This document shows positions 19,201-27,985 of a stretch of DNA of 64,000 bases, piece after piece. The notes under the pieces are model-generated. The model searched no databases. It was not told the origin of the DNA and worked only from the letters and a program-made list of their open reading frames with translations. Every line of letters starts with the position of its first letter. Position 1 is the first letter of the stretch. A program made the translations under genes and the position numbers. The DNA is from Verrucomicrobiota bacterium (GTDB lineage: Bacteria > Verrucomicrobiota > Verrucomicrobiia > Limisphaerales > JADLHS01), in assembly GCA_029573725.1 (NCBI GenBank), contig JAKQDQ010000041.1:62001-126000 (forward strand). Reading direction: 5' to 3'.

Positions 19201-22200
19201 ATCGAACTGACCGGCGATGTTGAAACCGCTGCCGTAGCGCGCCGTGAACAGGGCGGTATTGCGGACCACCAGCACCGTCTGACCGGGAAGCAGGGTGGTC
19301 ACGCTGCTGCCTGTGAAATTGAAAGCAATCCCGCGGGTGAAACTTACGCCGTTCAGATTCAAAGTAGTGTCGGAGGACGTATTCTGTAATTCCAGATATT
19401 CGAATTGTTGGGCGTCCCCGGTGAGCAGGGGGGCGGGCAGCGGATTGTACATGATTTCAGTTATCCGCAGAAACCGCTGTGCGGGGGAGGGGTTGCCCAC
19501 AAAGCTGTTGCTGGCGACCAGCTGTCCGGCTGCGTTGGTCAACGTCAAACTCTCGCCCCAGGCGTTGAGTCGCCCTTGATAAGGGCCGACAACAAAACGA
19601 CCCTGACCGCCTCTCGGATTGGTGGCGCGTTGGCGAAACGCTTTGACGTCGGGAGAGACGTAGATCGAGCTGTTCGCCGGCACCACCGTGCCTTTGGCAA
19701 ATTGAAAGCGGATGCCGCCCGATAAAATCCAGTCGGAAATATCCACCGCATACGCGTGGTCGTTGCGGAGCTGCAGATACTCTTCATTCTGATTGCCGGA
19801 AGCGGGATTGTAATCCCAGCCAACAATGCTGAGCGTGGCGTTCGCAGGCTGGGCGAGCGGGATGCCGGCATTTTGGGTTTTGCTGATCCCCATGGGCAAC
19901 GTGGTGTTGGTGACCGAATGTTTGCCGTAGAAGTGCAACCGCCGTTTGGCGAGAAAATCGGTCAACAGGCTGTTCACGCCGTCGTTCAAGTTGATGCCGG
20001 GATCAAAGTTGCACTGCCCACCTTTGCCGGGCCAGCCCCACCAACTGCGGTCCAGGGACGCTTCCGTCGCAATGCGATCACGCCATTGGATCACTTTTTG
20101 GTAGATGGGCGAGTCGGCGGTGATGCTGCCCGGAGGCAACACATAGGCATCGAGCACCGTTCGCATCCGCCGCAGAAACATTTCCCGCGTTTGGGGCACG
20201 GTGAAGATGGCGTCGTAGAGGCGATTCCATGCGCTGCCACCACTGGCGGGAACGGCTTGGGATGAACCGTACAGCGGAAAACTTTTGATGTTATCGTTCG
20301 TCACCTGGATGCCGCTGTAATCGCCCGAATCCATGAAGGCGGCCCCCCAGGAGAGATTCATATCGAAAGGAATAATCCGCCACAAATCATCGCCGTCATT
20401 GTCATGGTAAATGCTCATGTTGGCCCAGGCGTCGTCATTTTCATGAGCAAAGCGGGCGGCGACCATGTAGCTGATGACCTGCGGCAGATCGAGCCGGTCC
20501 AGGAGGTTGGTGAAGCGTTGCCCGGTGGACAGAGATTCGGAGATCGCGTTGGCGAAAGCGACATAGTCTGCGTTGTCTTCCCATTTGCGCGTTTTCTTTT
20601 CAAACCCGCCCGTGCTGAATCCGCTGGGTACAATGGTCCCCGCCGCCTTGTACAACGCCCCGTTTGGATCGTAGCCCAGTCGTTTCAAATGCTCGTCGGA
20701 CTGGACATCGCTGTGATTCGCCAACTGATAGAACTGGCCGTTGAGTTGCAGCCGGTACGGCGCGTAAAACGGGCCGACCACGCCGAGCTCGTTGCACAGC
20801 CAGAAACTCAGCCCCTGCCGCAGGTAGGTCGGATCCGGATAATCCGCTACGAACGAAGTTTTGCGGATGCGAGTGGTGGATTCATTGTGCCGGAACGGGT
20901 GCTCGCGATTGAAGTCCAGCCGATGCGATTTTTTGTTGTAACCCGCCGTCGAGTTGCCCCGCAAAGACATCAGGACGTTGTCGTAAAATTCGCCGTCATA
21001 AAACAACGCCACCCGTCCGCCGCCTTCAGAATCGGCACCGATTTGCGAAGTGCTGGGGCCCGGCTGCAACACGCTGGGCGGCGCAAACAAATGAATCACG
21101 GGCAGGGTGCTGCCCACGTAGTCCGGGTCCACCACGGTGCCAAAATACTCGGCGGTTTCCGCCGGATCACTAAACACCGGCAGGCGCGAGTCGCGTCCGG
21201 TGTTGTCTTGCGCCTTGATGTAATAGCGGATCATTTCACCCGTGCCAGCCACGCCGGCGGGAATCGTGGCGCCGTAAATTCCATCACCGGCAGCGCCATC
21301 CCCGTGCGCGCCATCGTCATACATCGCGACGCTGTTTTCCGGGCCGAACATGACCCGGTAGAACAGGGTGGCGCTGACAACGGGATTGGCCGTGGGAAAG
21401 ATTCTGGCGGTCACCGCCACATTTTCGTTGGCCAACGGAGTCAGGGGGATGTGCGTGGGCTCGGTAATGCCCGGTCCGGGCAGGAGGTTTCCGCCGAGGT
21501 TTTCCGCTCCGGGCGTGGGTTGGGTAAAATAAACTCCACCGGGACTGTCGTTGGCCAGTGTGGTGGCGATCAACTCGGGATTAATTAAAAAGGAACCGTC
21601 GGCGGCAGAAAGATTCAAGCCTTGAATCGCTAGGATGTTCGTGCCGGCTCGGAACAGATTGGTGCTCAATCCGAACGTCATCGTTTCCCAGAGCGTCGCG
21701 TTGTGGGGTTGAGTGGCGGTGGAGTCCCAGCTTAAATCTTCCTCGGGCGCATTCGCCCGGGCTATTTCGATGCCGTTGATCCAGGCGATAAAACCGTCGT
21801 TATATTTCAAGCGCAAAGTGAGTTGGGAGAAATTAGTGGCATTCGCGAGTACAAAGGGCAGACGCAGGAAGGCCGAGGCATTTTGATTTGACATTGTGCT
21901 TTGTACGTTCAGACCGACCTCCACCACTCCAAAGCCCACGCCCGTGACGCCCGAAATCCAACCGCTGGTTGAGAACGGCTCGTTGGCTGCGGCCCCCGTC
22001 CAAGTGTAACCCAGGTTGTCACCGCCATTTGCGGACGAGGGAATCAATACGTGAGCCGTCGCTCCTGTCGCCACCAACGTCACGTTGTTGGCGACCGAGG
22101 CGACCCCGTAGGACACATCTGGCAATTGTCCGGGGAATTGCGGGGCGAATTGACTGACGACGGTGCTGCCATTTGGCGCGACCAAACCGAGGTATTCTCC

Positions 22201-22545
22201 GCCGGCGCTCAATTTGAAATTGGTATGCAGGTGCGCGCCCGGCGTCCGGCGGTTTTTATCGGAGGCAAACACCACCAGGAATTGTCCGGGGGGCAGATTC
22301 GTCGCGGGGAATTTCCATTTTGTGAGATTGCCGGCGTTGTCGGTGAGCGACCAATTCAGCAGGTTGACGGGGGTTGGCGAGATGTTTTGGATTTCAATCC
22401 AGTCTTCAAACGAGCCGTCTTCGTCCGCCAGTGTGCTCGTATTCGAGGCCATGAATTCGGAAATCCGCACCTGGGCTGGCGCGTTGCACAGCGGTCCCAT
22501 CATCAGCAGCAGCCCCAAAATCGTCCCAAAACACCGAAAACGCAT
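16288..22545 (-). CDS. Giant secreted protein with lamin-tail domains, CotH kinase-like domain and Ig-like repeats
   Basis: 2085 residues from ATG 22545; the open frame upstream runs through direct repeats and is not coding. Signal peptide at 1-26. A lamin-tail domain (RISEFMASNTSTLADEDGSFEDWIEIQN) comes first, then a jelly-roll-like stretch (~150-330), and a CotH kinase-like domain at ~480-730 (SLRGNSTAGYNKKSHRL, IIPFDMNLSWG). More lamin-tail segments follow near 900, 1025, 1193 and 1335 (ITEIMYNP, ISEIMYHP). Ig-like domains lie near 1515, 1608 and 1877, and a calcium-type DSDGDGMPDDWE repeat at ~1960. No membrane anchor is seen. This architecture is typical of Verrucomicrobia/Planctomycetes exported proteins; the function is unknown, with adhesion or spore-coat-like phosphorylation only inferred from CotH. 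Confidence 0.9.
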   Translation of the reverse strand: MRFRCFGTILGLLLMMGPLCNAPAQVRISEFMASNTSTLADEDGSFEDWIEIQNISPTPVNLLNWSLTDNAGNLTKWKFPATNLPPGQFLVVFASDKNRRTPGAHLHTNFKLSAGGEYLGLVAPNGSTVVSQFAPQFPGQLPDVSYGVASVANNVTLVATGATAHVLIPSSANGGDNLGYTWTGAAANEPFSTSGWISGVTGVGFGVVEVGLNVQSTMSNQNASAFLRLPFVLANATNFSQLTLRLKYNDGFIAWINGIEIARANAPEEDLSWDSTATQPHNATLWETMTFGLSTNLFRAGTNILAIQGLNLSAADGSFLINPELIATTLANDSPGGVYFTQPTPGAENLGGNLLPGPGITEPTHIPLTPLANENVAVTARIFPTANPVVSATLFYRVMFGPENSVAMYDDGAHGDGAAGDGIYGATIPAGVAGTGEMIRYYIKAQDNTGRDSRLPVFSDPAETAEYFGTVVDPDYVGSTLPVIHLFAPPSVLQPGPSTSQIGADSEGGGRVALFYDGEFYDNVLMSLRGNSTAGYNKKSHRLDFNREHPFRHNESTTRIRKTSFVADYPDPTYLRQGLSFWLCNELGVVGPFYAPYRLQLNGQFYQLANHSDVQSDEHLKRLGYDPNGALYKAAGTIVPSGFSTGGFEKKTRKWEDNADYVAFANAISESLSTGQRFTNLLDRLDLPQVISYMVAARFAHENDDAWANMSIYHDNDGDDLWRIIPFDMNLSWGAAFMDSGDYSGIQVTNDNIKSFPLYGSSQAVPASGGSAWNRLYDAIFTVPQTREMFLRRMRTVLDAYVLPPGSITADSPIYQKVIQWRDRIATEASLDRSWWGWPGKGGQCNFDPGINLNDGVNSLLTDFLAKRRLHFYGKHSVTNTTLPMGISKTQNAGIPLAQPANATLSIVGWDYNPASGNQNEEYLQLRNDHAYAVDISDWILSGGIRFQFAKGTVVPANSSIYVSPDVKAFRQRATNPRGGQGRFVVGPYQGRLNAWGESLTLTNAAGQLVASNSFVGNPSPAQRFLRITEIMYNPLPAPLLTGDAQQFEYLELQNTSSDTTLNLNGVSFTRGIAFNFTGSSVTTLLPGQTVLVVRNTALFTARYGSGFNIAGQFDGALDNAGETLRLEDASGEKILEFAYNDSWYPLTDGLGFSLVIVDAQADWKTWDNKTSWRASGAFNGSPGLGVDPAPAVVPPILVNEVLTHTDPPLLDSVELFNPTSTNVNVGGWFLTDSFLAPTKYRIPSGVQIPAGSYLVFDENQFAIGATGFRFSELGESVYLFSGDANTNLTGYYHGYDFPAAPNGVSFGRHTNSEGAVQFVLQSRRTLGAANAYPQVGPVVISEIMYHPPGVGDDEASEFLELQNIVSTNVPLYDPAFPTNAWQVRNAVEFNFPGNQTLTAGQRLLLVGFDPADSAQLAAFRAQYGVSNTVPVYGPWSGRLSNSGETIELLAPGKPDAGNHVPYYLVDQVSYRDAAPWPAEADGLGNSLQRVDNFGFGNDPTNWFAAGVTAGRATLPNQPPVATITAPGSGALVGVSNLLVLVQASDPDGSVASVELLVNGAVISQRTNAPFEFNWTNLASGNYTLQARVTDDLGAIRLSPAVELNLSGLPPSVAFTSPANGAIVLSGATVNLAVTPQSGSGTATSVSYFLDGELLATVGAPFSYTWTANPAGAHTLTAVAQDGDGDTSVPASCSIFVQAVASNPVLIAANSTWRYLDNGTDQGTAWIQPAFNDATWSSGDGKFGFNSSGNGGFGTILSYGGNPNNRYVTYYFRRQFVVPTLAGMTNLFLEVQRDDGVAVYLNGNSLYRNNLPSGPLSHTLLATNATDNGNSWHTAVLPLTGLVAGTNTLAVELHQSSVRSSDLVFDLRLRLEGYTLGPAILSHPTSVTIAPGDTTSFNLFATGSGPLSYRWYFNDTLQHSTSNTLTVVNAQPENVGEYFAVVSNALGVAVSRVATLNLTVLDSDGDGMPDDWELANGTNPYLNDANADPDGDGMTNLQEFWAGTSPTNAASALRFENMALDGLNLRFSFQAMSNRSYSIQSRTVWNSGWLPWQDISAAATNRQLWITNPVSGAQRFYRLVTPAQP

Positions 22546-22562
22546 CTTTAATTCTTTGTTGT

Positions 22563-22672
22563 CTGCACGACTTTCGCCAGCCCCCAAAATGGGGGGCACG
22601 CTACGGTTTATCCGTGCAGTATTTGGCGATCGTAGTCTTTCGCCAGCCCCCAAAATGGGGGGCACGCTACGG
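22563..22672. repeat. Pair of identical 36-bp repeats with internal hairpins
   Basis: A 36-bp unit at 22571-22606 recurs perfectly at 22637-22672, with 30 bp between the copies. Each copy holds the hairpin CCCCC-AAAAT-GGGGG. The copies are also flanked by different but self-complementary arms: CTGCACG/CGTGCAG (22563-22569, 22613-22619) for the first, and CGTAG/CTACG (22631-22635, 22667-22671) for the second. They lie in the leader of the LTD/CotH gene. Most likely a REP-like interspersed repeat or paired RNA hairpins; a one-spacer CRISPR remnant is less likely because no cas gene is present. Confidence 0.8.
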
Positions 22673-22702
22673 GAACAAACTACCGCTGCCCGGCCCAAAT
22701 GC

Positions 22703-22732
22703 AACGCCCCCGACCGGACGGCCGGGGGCGTT
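22703..22732 (-). terminator. Terminator-like hairpin downstream of the RNase E/G gene
   Basis: A perfect 10-bp stem, AACGCCCCCG (22703-22712) with CGGGGGCGTT (22723-22732), and a 10-nt loop lie 20 bp after the RNase gene stop (minus-strand reading). No T-tract follows, so factor-dependent or weak termination, or mRNA 3'-end protection, is possible. Confidence 0.45.
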
Positions 22733-22751
22733 GAGCGCAGCGGTCACAGGA

Positions 22752-24731
22752 TTACGCCACGTTGATCAAGTCTTCATTGGTCGTGACGTTTTGGATTTTA
22801 AACTGCTCCGCATGCATGGCGGGATCGGCGCGGAAACTGAGCTTGCCGAAGTAACGCTTCTCCAGTTCGATGAGATGTTTCTCGTCCTGGGTGCGCAGTC
22901 GTTCGAGCACCGTCGGATGCACGACAATCCGCAATTGGAAGTCGGATTCGTCCCGGGTCCGTTTTTTCAGGATTTCCTGCAGTTTGCGCTGGATTTCCAC
23001 GCTCATCGTCTCGGTGCTCTTCACCTTGCCGCGCCCCTTGCAGTAGGGACAGTCGTCGTACACGGCGGACCGCACGCTTTCGCTGTGGCGCTGCCGGGTC
23101 ATTTCCATCAGCCCCAGCGGGGAGATGGGGAGGATGTGCGTTTTGGCCTTGTCCCGGCGCAAACCCTCCTTCATGCGGTTGTAGATGTTCTGGCGGTCCC
23201 GTCCGGATTTCATGTCAATGAAATCCAGCACGATGAGGCCGCCCATGTTGCGCAGGCGCAACTGCCGGCAGATCTCATCTGCGGCTTCCTGATTCACCTT
23301 GAGAATGGCCGCCTCCTGATCCTTGCCGCCCTTGTGGCGGCCGGTGTTGACGTCGATGGCCACCAGCGCTTCGGTTTCATCCACGACCACATAGCCGCCG
23401 CTTTTCAGATGCACCTGGCGGGCAAAGGCGTTTTCCAGTTGCTTGGAAATGCCAAACCGGTCAAAGACCGGCTGGGCCTCCAGATAAACCTTGACCTTGC
23501 GGGCGGAGCGGCGGGAAATCTTGGTGATCATTTCCTGCATGCGATCGCAGGCCTTCTGGTTGTCCACCACGATGCGCTCGACCCCTTCGGTGAGAAAATC
23601 GCGCACGGTGCGTTCAATGAGATCCGGCTCCTCGAAAACGCAGGTGGCCAGGGGCTGGGTCTTGATCTTGTCCTGTACTTTCCGCCATTCCGTGAGCAAT
23701 AGGGCGAGGTCGCGGACAAAGTAACGCTTCTGCTGGCCTTCACCCGCGGTACGCATGATGACCCCCATGCCGTCCGGAATGCTGAGCTCGCGCAGAATTT
23801 TCTTCAGGCGTTGACGCTCCTGATGATTCTCGATTTTGCGGGAAATTCCGCTCTGATCCGAGTTGGGCAGCAGCACGAGATACCGTCCCGGCAGCACCAG
23901 GTTGGTGGTGACGCGCGGTCCCTTGGTGCTGATTGGACCTTTGGTGACCTGCACGACAATTTCCGAGCCGGGCGGGTAGAGCCGCGGGATGTCTTTCTGC
24001 GTGATTTTCGGTTTGTCGCGTTTTTTGTTGGGGCGGTCCACAATCTCCACGCCACTGTCGAACTGGTTGGGCACCACATCCCAGTAGTGCAGAAAGGCAT
24101 TCTTCTCGAAGCCGATGTCCACGAAGGCCGCCTTCAGGCCGTCCTCCAAATTGCGGACCTTGCCCTTGAAGATGCTGCCCACCAGCCGTTCCTCGGTGGT
24201 GCGTTCAATGTTAAACTCCTCCAACCGCCCATCTTCAGTCACGGCCACCCGGGTTTCCAGCATTTCCGCGTTGATGACGATCTCCTTGTGCACGCGCTTT
24301 TCCGGCCGGATGAGCCGTTGCACCTTCCTGACCAGGTGGGTGGCGGCATCCGTGAATTTTTCCATCAAGGTGCGGTTGGGCTCGGCCACCTTGACCGGTT
24401 GGAAGGGGGATTCGGGCGCGGGTGCCGGCGCGGCGGATTCCGTTGCCGGCGCGGCCGCCGCGCGCCTGGCCCGGTGGGGAGGCGTGGGTTTCGCGGTGTC
24501 CTCGGGAGGTAAACCTGCTGCCAGGTTCTCGGCCCGCTCGATTTCGTGTTGATGCCGGTGCTCAAACAATTTTTCCTGATCAAAGCCGCCGACCACCTCG
24601 GCGATGGCCTCCGCCCGGGCCTCGCTGGCCGCCTTGTCCCGCTTTGGTGACTGGTTTTGCATGCCGCCACTGGGCTTGAACCGCATTCCGCCGCGGCGGC
24701 GGCGGCCGCCGAATCGTTTGTCATTACTCAT
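22752..24731 (-). CDS. rng: RNase E/G-family endoribonuclease
   Basis: 659 residues. RNase E/G cuts single-stranded RNA during rRNA maturation and mRNA decay. The first ~150 residues are a basic/Pro-Ala-rich, probably disordered head that is absent from E. coli RNase G. An S1 domain follows at ~180-300 (GSIFKGKVRNLEDGLKAAFVDIG), then the catalytic DNase I-like domain with DVNTGRHKG and DFIDMKSGRDR (Mg-binding aspartates), and the Zn-link CPYCKGRG at ~560. The C-terminal scaffold of E. coli RNase E is missing, so RNase G-like function is preferred. It is the last gene of the mreB-mrdA-rodA cluster (3 bp after rodA), an association also found in proteobacteria. Confidence 0.93.
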   Translation of the reverse strand: MSNDKRFGGRRRRGGMRFKPSGGMQNQSPKRDKAASEARAEAIAEVVGGFDQEKLFEHRHQHEIERAENLAAGLPPEDTAKPTPPHRARRAAAAPATESAAPAPAPESPFQPVKVAEPNRTLMEKFTDAATHLVRKVQRLIRPEKRVHKEIVINAEMLETRVAVTEDGRLEEFNIERTTEERLVGSIFKGKVRNLEDGLKAAFVDIGFEKNAFLHYWDVVPNQFDSGVEIVDRPNKKRDKPKITQKDIPRLYPPGSEIVVQVTKGPISTKGPRVTTNLVLPGRYLVLLPNSDQSGISRKIENHQERQRLKKILRELSIPDGMGVIMRTAGEGQQKRYFVRDLALLLTEWRKVQDKIKTQPLATCVFEEPDLIERTVRDFLTEGVERIVVDNQKACDRMQEMITKISRRSARKVKVYLEAQPVFDRFGISKQLENAFARQVHLKSGGYVVVDETEALVAIDVNTGRHKGGKDQEAAILKVNQEAADEICRQLRLRNMGGLIVLDFIDMKSGRDRQNIYNRMKEGLRRDKAKTHILPISPLGLMEMTRQRHSESVRSAVYDDCPYCKGRGKVKSTETMSVEIQRKLQEILKKRTRDESDFQLRIVVHPTVLERLRTQDEKHLIELEKRYFGKLSFRADPAMHAEQFKIQNVTTNEDLINVA

Positions 24732-24734
24732 GAT

Positions 24735-25949
24735 TTAGTATCCTTTTCGATAGAGGTGAACATTTTGCAACATGCCAATGGCGATCATGGAGGCGAGCAC
24801 TGAAGATCCGCCGTAAGACAGCAGCGGCAGTGGAATGCCTGTCACGGGCATGAGCCGGATGTTCATTCCGATGTTGATGAATATGTGGCTGAACAGGAGT
24901 GTGACCACCCCTGCCGCCAGCACTTTGCCCAGGCGATCGCGGGCCCGGTCGGCAATGCGTAACCCGGTGAACAGGACGATGCCGTAGAGCGTGAGAACCA
25001 TCACGCTGCCGATGAAACCTTTTTCTTCGGCAATGACTGAAAAGATAAAATCCGTGTGCGCCGCACCGGGCGGCAGGAAACCCAGGGCGGTCTGACTGCC
25101 CTGGCGCCAGCCCTTGCCCCAAAATCCTCCCGATCCAACCGCGCGCAGCGCCTGGTTCGGTTGATACGACTTCTGCCGCCGCAACTCGGCCATGCGCTGC
25201 TTCTGTTCCTTGGTGGCATCGGGCGGCGCGAAATCCTGTCCAAAATAAACCAGCAGCCGATGGCGTTGGTATTCCTCCAATTTGATCTGCCAATGAGGCG
25301 GTGCAAACAAGATGTCCACAAGAAACAGGGTGGCCACAATGCTGCCGGCGCCCAGGAGCCGGAACAGGAAGCGCCGCGGGACCCCCGCCACCAGCATCAT
25401 GGCCAGGCCGGTCGGAATGAACACCAGCGCCGACCCCAGATCCGGCTCTTTCATGATGAGCAGCACGGGCAGTCCCATCAGCGCGAGCGCCTTCCAGAAA
25501 TTGACCGGCAGCCGCAATTCGTCGGGCGGGCGGCTGAGAAAATTGGCCAGTGCCAGCACGAAGGCCAGCTTGGCGAGTTCGGACGGTTGCAGGCTGACGA
25601 AACCCAGATCGAACCACCGCCTGGCGCCGCCCCGGACCGTGCCGAACAGCATCACGGCGACCAGCGTCACGATCGATACCCAGTAGATGAATCCTCCCCA
25701 GCGCGTCCAGGTGTGATAATCCACCAGGCAGAGCAATACCGCCGCACCGCCCCCGACGCCATACCAGAACAACTGCCGGAACCATAGTTGTTTGATCAGC
25801 GGCTGGCTCAGCGCGGATTCACTGATCATCGTGGCGCTGAAAACGAAGGCCAGCCCCAGCAGAATCAACCCCAGGACCGCCGCCAACTGCAGACGGTCCA
25901 GGCGTGACGTGCTCTCGCCGAACGCGGGGGATGGGGACAGGAAACTCAT
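24735..25949 (-). CDS. rodA: Rod-shape SEDS protein RodA (peptidoglycan glycosyltransferase)
   Basis: 404 residues from ATG 25949; a longer frame would overlap mrdA by 35 bp. RodA polymerises lipid II into glycan strands during cell elongation, in complex with PBP2. It has about ten membrane helices, and the SEDS motifs are visible: GGARRWFDLGFVSLQPSELAKLA, KEPDLGSALVFIPTG, FLPPGAAHTDFIFSVIAEEKGF and the C-terminal MNIRLMPVTGIPLPLLSYGGSS. A cytoplasmic insertion at ~210-250 rich in Lys/Gln/Arg is present. It lies between mrdA (10 bp gap) and the RNase gene (3 bp). Confidence 0.95.
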   Translation of the reverse strand: MSFLSPSPAFGESTSRLDRLQLAAVLGLILLGLAFVFSATMISESALSQPLIKQLWFRQLFWYGVGGGAAVLLCLVDYHTWTRWGGFIYWVSIVTLVAVMLFGTVRGGARRWFDLGFVSLQPSELAKLAFVLALANFLSRPPDELRLPVNFWKALALMGLPVLLIMKEPDLGSALVFIPTGLAMMLVAGVPRRFLFRLLGAGSIVATLFLVDILFAPPHWQIKLEEYQRHRLLVYFGQDFAPPDATKEQKQRMAELRRQKSYQPNQALRAVGSGGFWGKGWRQGSQTALGFLPPGAAHTDFIFSVIAEEKGFIGSVMVLTLYGIVLFTGLRIADRARDRLGKVLAAGVVTLLFSHIFINIGMNIRLMPVTGIPLPLLSYGGSSVLASMIAIGMLQNVHLYRKGY

Positions 25950-25959
25950 GGCAGTATGA

Positions 25960-27984
25960 TCAACGGACCATGGCGGTGACGGACGGAGCGTCATCGGCGT
26001 TGCGGGTTTCCCAGGCCTTCAGCGCCACGTACACGTCATGCGCAATGGGCGCACAGGTGGCCCCGCCCGAGACCCCATTTTCGACCATGATCACCACGGC
26101 AAATCGCGGCGCGGCATACGGGGCGAACGAACCGAACCAGGTGGTGTTTTTCCTGCCGGAGCCGTCCTCGCGCATGACCGGCAATTCCGCCGTGCCGGTC
26201 TTGCCGCAGACCCGATAGCCACATCCCTGCACATAGCGCCCGGTGCCCTCCGGCGACTCGGTTTCCGCCAGCATGGCCTCGTGCAGGATTTTCAGATGCC
26301 TGGCGCTCACCCCGAGTTGTTCGCGGATCCGCCCGCGCGCGGTGATTTGCGTTGGGGCGAGGGAATCCGGCGCGATGTAGCGGTCCACCAGACGGGGCAT
26401 CACGACCGTGCCGCCGTTGGCCACCGCGGAAATCATCACCGCCACCTGCAGCGGCGTCACATCCATCTGCCCCTGACCGATGCAGATGTTCGCGGTGTCG
26501 CCGTCCTGCCAGCTGCTTTTCCGGATTTGTTCCAGGGATGGAAAGTGTCCGGCCGCCTCCTGGCGCAATGGCAAACAATCCGCGGGGAAGCGTTCGCCCA
26601 GGTGCAGCCGGTGTCCCAACTCGATGACGCGCTCAAACACCCCGGGCCGCAGGCCCAGTGCGATGAAGTACGCATTGCTGGATTTCACGATGGCGCGCTC
26701 GAGATTATAGAGCCCTGGACTGACCGTGTCCCGGAAGGGATGGTTGCCCACCCAAATGATGCCCCGTCCGGTGGCCGGATTGGCCTTGACTTCGTATTCT
26801 TCCAGCGGGTCAAACCGCGCCGCAGGGGTTTCCAAGGCCGCCAGCGCCACGATGAGCTTGAAGACCGAACCCGCCTGATATTGCTCCGCGGTGACGCGGT
26901 TGCGCAAGGCGGTGGACTCCAGGATGCGCTGGTAATCCCGGTGCGAGATGCGCCGGGTGAAGCGGTTCGGGTCATAACTGGGGCTGGAAACCATCGCCAG
27001 GATGTTCCCCGAATGCACCTCCATCACCACCACGGCGCCGCGTCCGGTCACGCCGATGTGCTGGTGCAGCGCGGCCGTGGCCGCACGCTGTAATTCGATG
27101 TCGAGCGTCAACACGACATTGGTGCCGGGAAGAGTCGGCTCCCAGATGGTGTCGTTTTGGCGGTAGAGCAGGCTGTTGACCAGGACCGATTTGACGCCCG
27201 CCCGGCCGCGCAGGATTTGGTCCAATCCGCCTTCAATCCCAATCTGCCCGCGGTAATCCGGCAGCCGGTACGAAAAATAGGCGTCCTCCCCCGGCGCGGA
27301 CCGGTCATCGGGCCGGACGAACCCGACCACCTGTGCGGTGAGATTGCTGTAGGGATAAACGCGCAGGCCGCGCATTTCCACGCTGGCTTCCAATCCTTCG
27401 GAGGATTTTTCCTCGAAACGCGCCACCAATTGCGGCGAGAGGCCGCTGACCAGATTGAACGGCATCGCACGGCGGTGCATGTAGTGGTAATTAAAATTGC
27501 TGGCGTTCAACGGCACGGGCGTCTGCAGGATGTCGCTGACCCGCTCGGCCACCGAATGCACCACTTGAAATCGCGCCTGACGTTCAAGCTGCGCACCTTG
27601 GACGCGGACAAACTGGGTGGTGACGTTTGGCAGGCCCAGCCAGCTTTTCCAGATGGGCAGTTCATTCGTCACGACCACCCGCGGACGGATCCGGCGGTAT
27701 TCCTCGCGAAAAGCCGGACTGAGCTCCTCCAGGTACAAATTGATCCGGTAGTCCGGTTGATTTTCCGCCAGGATGCGCTGGTGGCGATCCAACACCTGCC
27801 CGCGCGCAGCAGGCATCCGCACCGTGCGATAGTGCTGCACCTCGACCATTTCCTGGTAGCGGTTTGCCCCGACGATTTGCACCCACCACAGTCCGCCCAG
27901 GAGCAGGGCCAGGCCGGTGCCCAGCATGAGCCCCAGCCAGTGCAGCTGGGCGTCGTTCTTGCGGAGTTGATCGAAAAACAGCAT
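25960..27984 (-). CDS. mrdA: Penicillin-binding protein 2 (elongation transpeptidase)
   Basis: 674 residues. It cross-links peptidoglycan strands made by RodA during lateral growth. One N-terminal membrane anchor (LGLMLGTGLALLLGGLWW) is followed by the PBP dimerisation domain (RGQVLDRHQRILAEN) and the transpeptidase domain with SxxK in AGSVFK, SxN in KSSNAY and KTG in CGKTGTAEL. The length and motif order match class B PBP2. The start at 27984 lies 1 bp after the mreD stop, and rodA follows 10 bp downstream, so this is one operon with the shape genes. It is a beta-lactam target. Confidence 0.95.
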   Translation of the reverse strand: MLFFDQLRKNDAQLHWLGLMLGTGLALLLGGLWWVQIVGANRYQEMVEVQHYRTVRMPAARGQVLDRHQRILAENQPDYRINLYLEELSPAFREEYRRIRPRVVVTNELPIWKSWLGLPNVTTQFVRVQGAQLERQARFQVVHSVAERVSDILQTPVPLNASNFNYHYMHRRAMPFNLVSGLSPQLVARFEEKSSEGLEASVEMRGLRVYPYSNLTAQVVGFVRPDDRSAPGEDAYFSYRLPDYRGQIGIEGGLDQILRGRAGVKSVLVNSLLYRQNDTIWEPTLPGTNVVLTLDIELQRAATAALHQHIGVTGRGAVVVMEVHSGNILAMVSSPSYDPNRFTRRISHRDYQRILESTALRNRVTAEQYQAGSVFKLIVALAALETPAARFDPLEEYEVKANPATGRGIIWVGNHPFRDTVSPGLYNLERAIVKSSNAYFIALGLRPGVFERVIELGHRLHLGERFPADCLPLRQEAAGHFPSLEQIRKSSWQDGDTANICIGQGQMDVTPLQVAVMISAVANGGTVVMPRLVDRYIAPDSLAPTQITARGRIREQLGVSARHLKILHEAMLAETESPEGTGRYVQGCGYRVCGKTGTAELPVMREDGSGRKNTTWFGSFAPYAAPRFAVVIMVENGVSGGATCAPIAHDVYVALKAWETRNADDAPSVTAMVR

Positions 27985-27985
27985 G

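Noticed and set aside
22571..22672. Possible two-repeat CRISPR array (36-bp repeats, 30-bp spacer)
   Set aside because: The unit lengths fit, but there is only one spacer, no cas gene in the window, and the copies sit in self-complementary arms like REP elements.
22546..22704. N-terminal extension of the LTD/CotH protein
   Set aside because: It would translate the direct repeats (twice giving SVPPILGAGE) before an intact signal peptide that starts at 22545.
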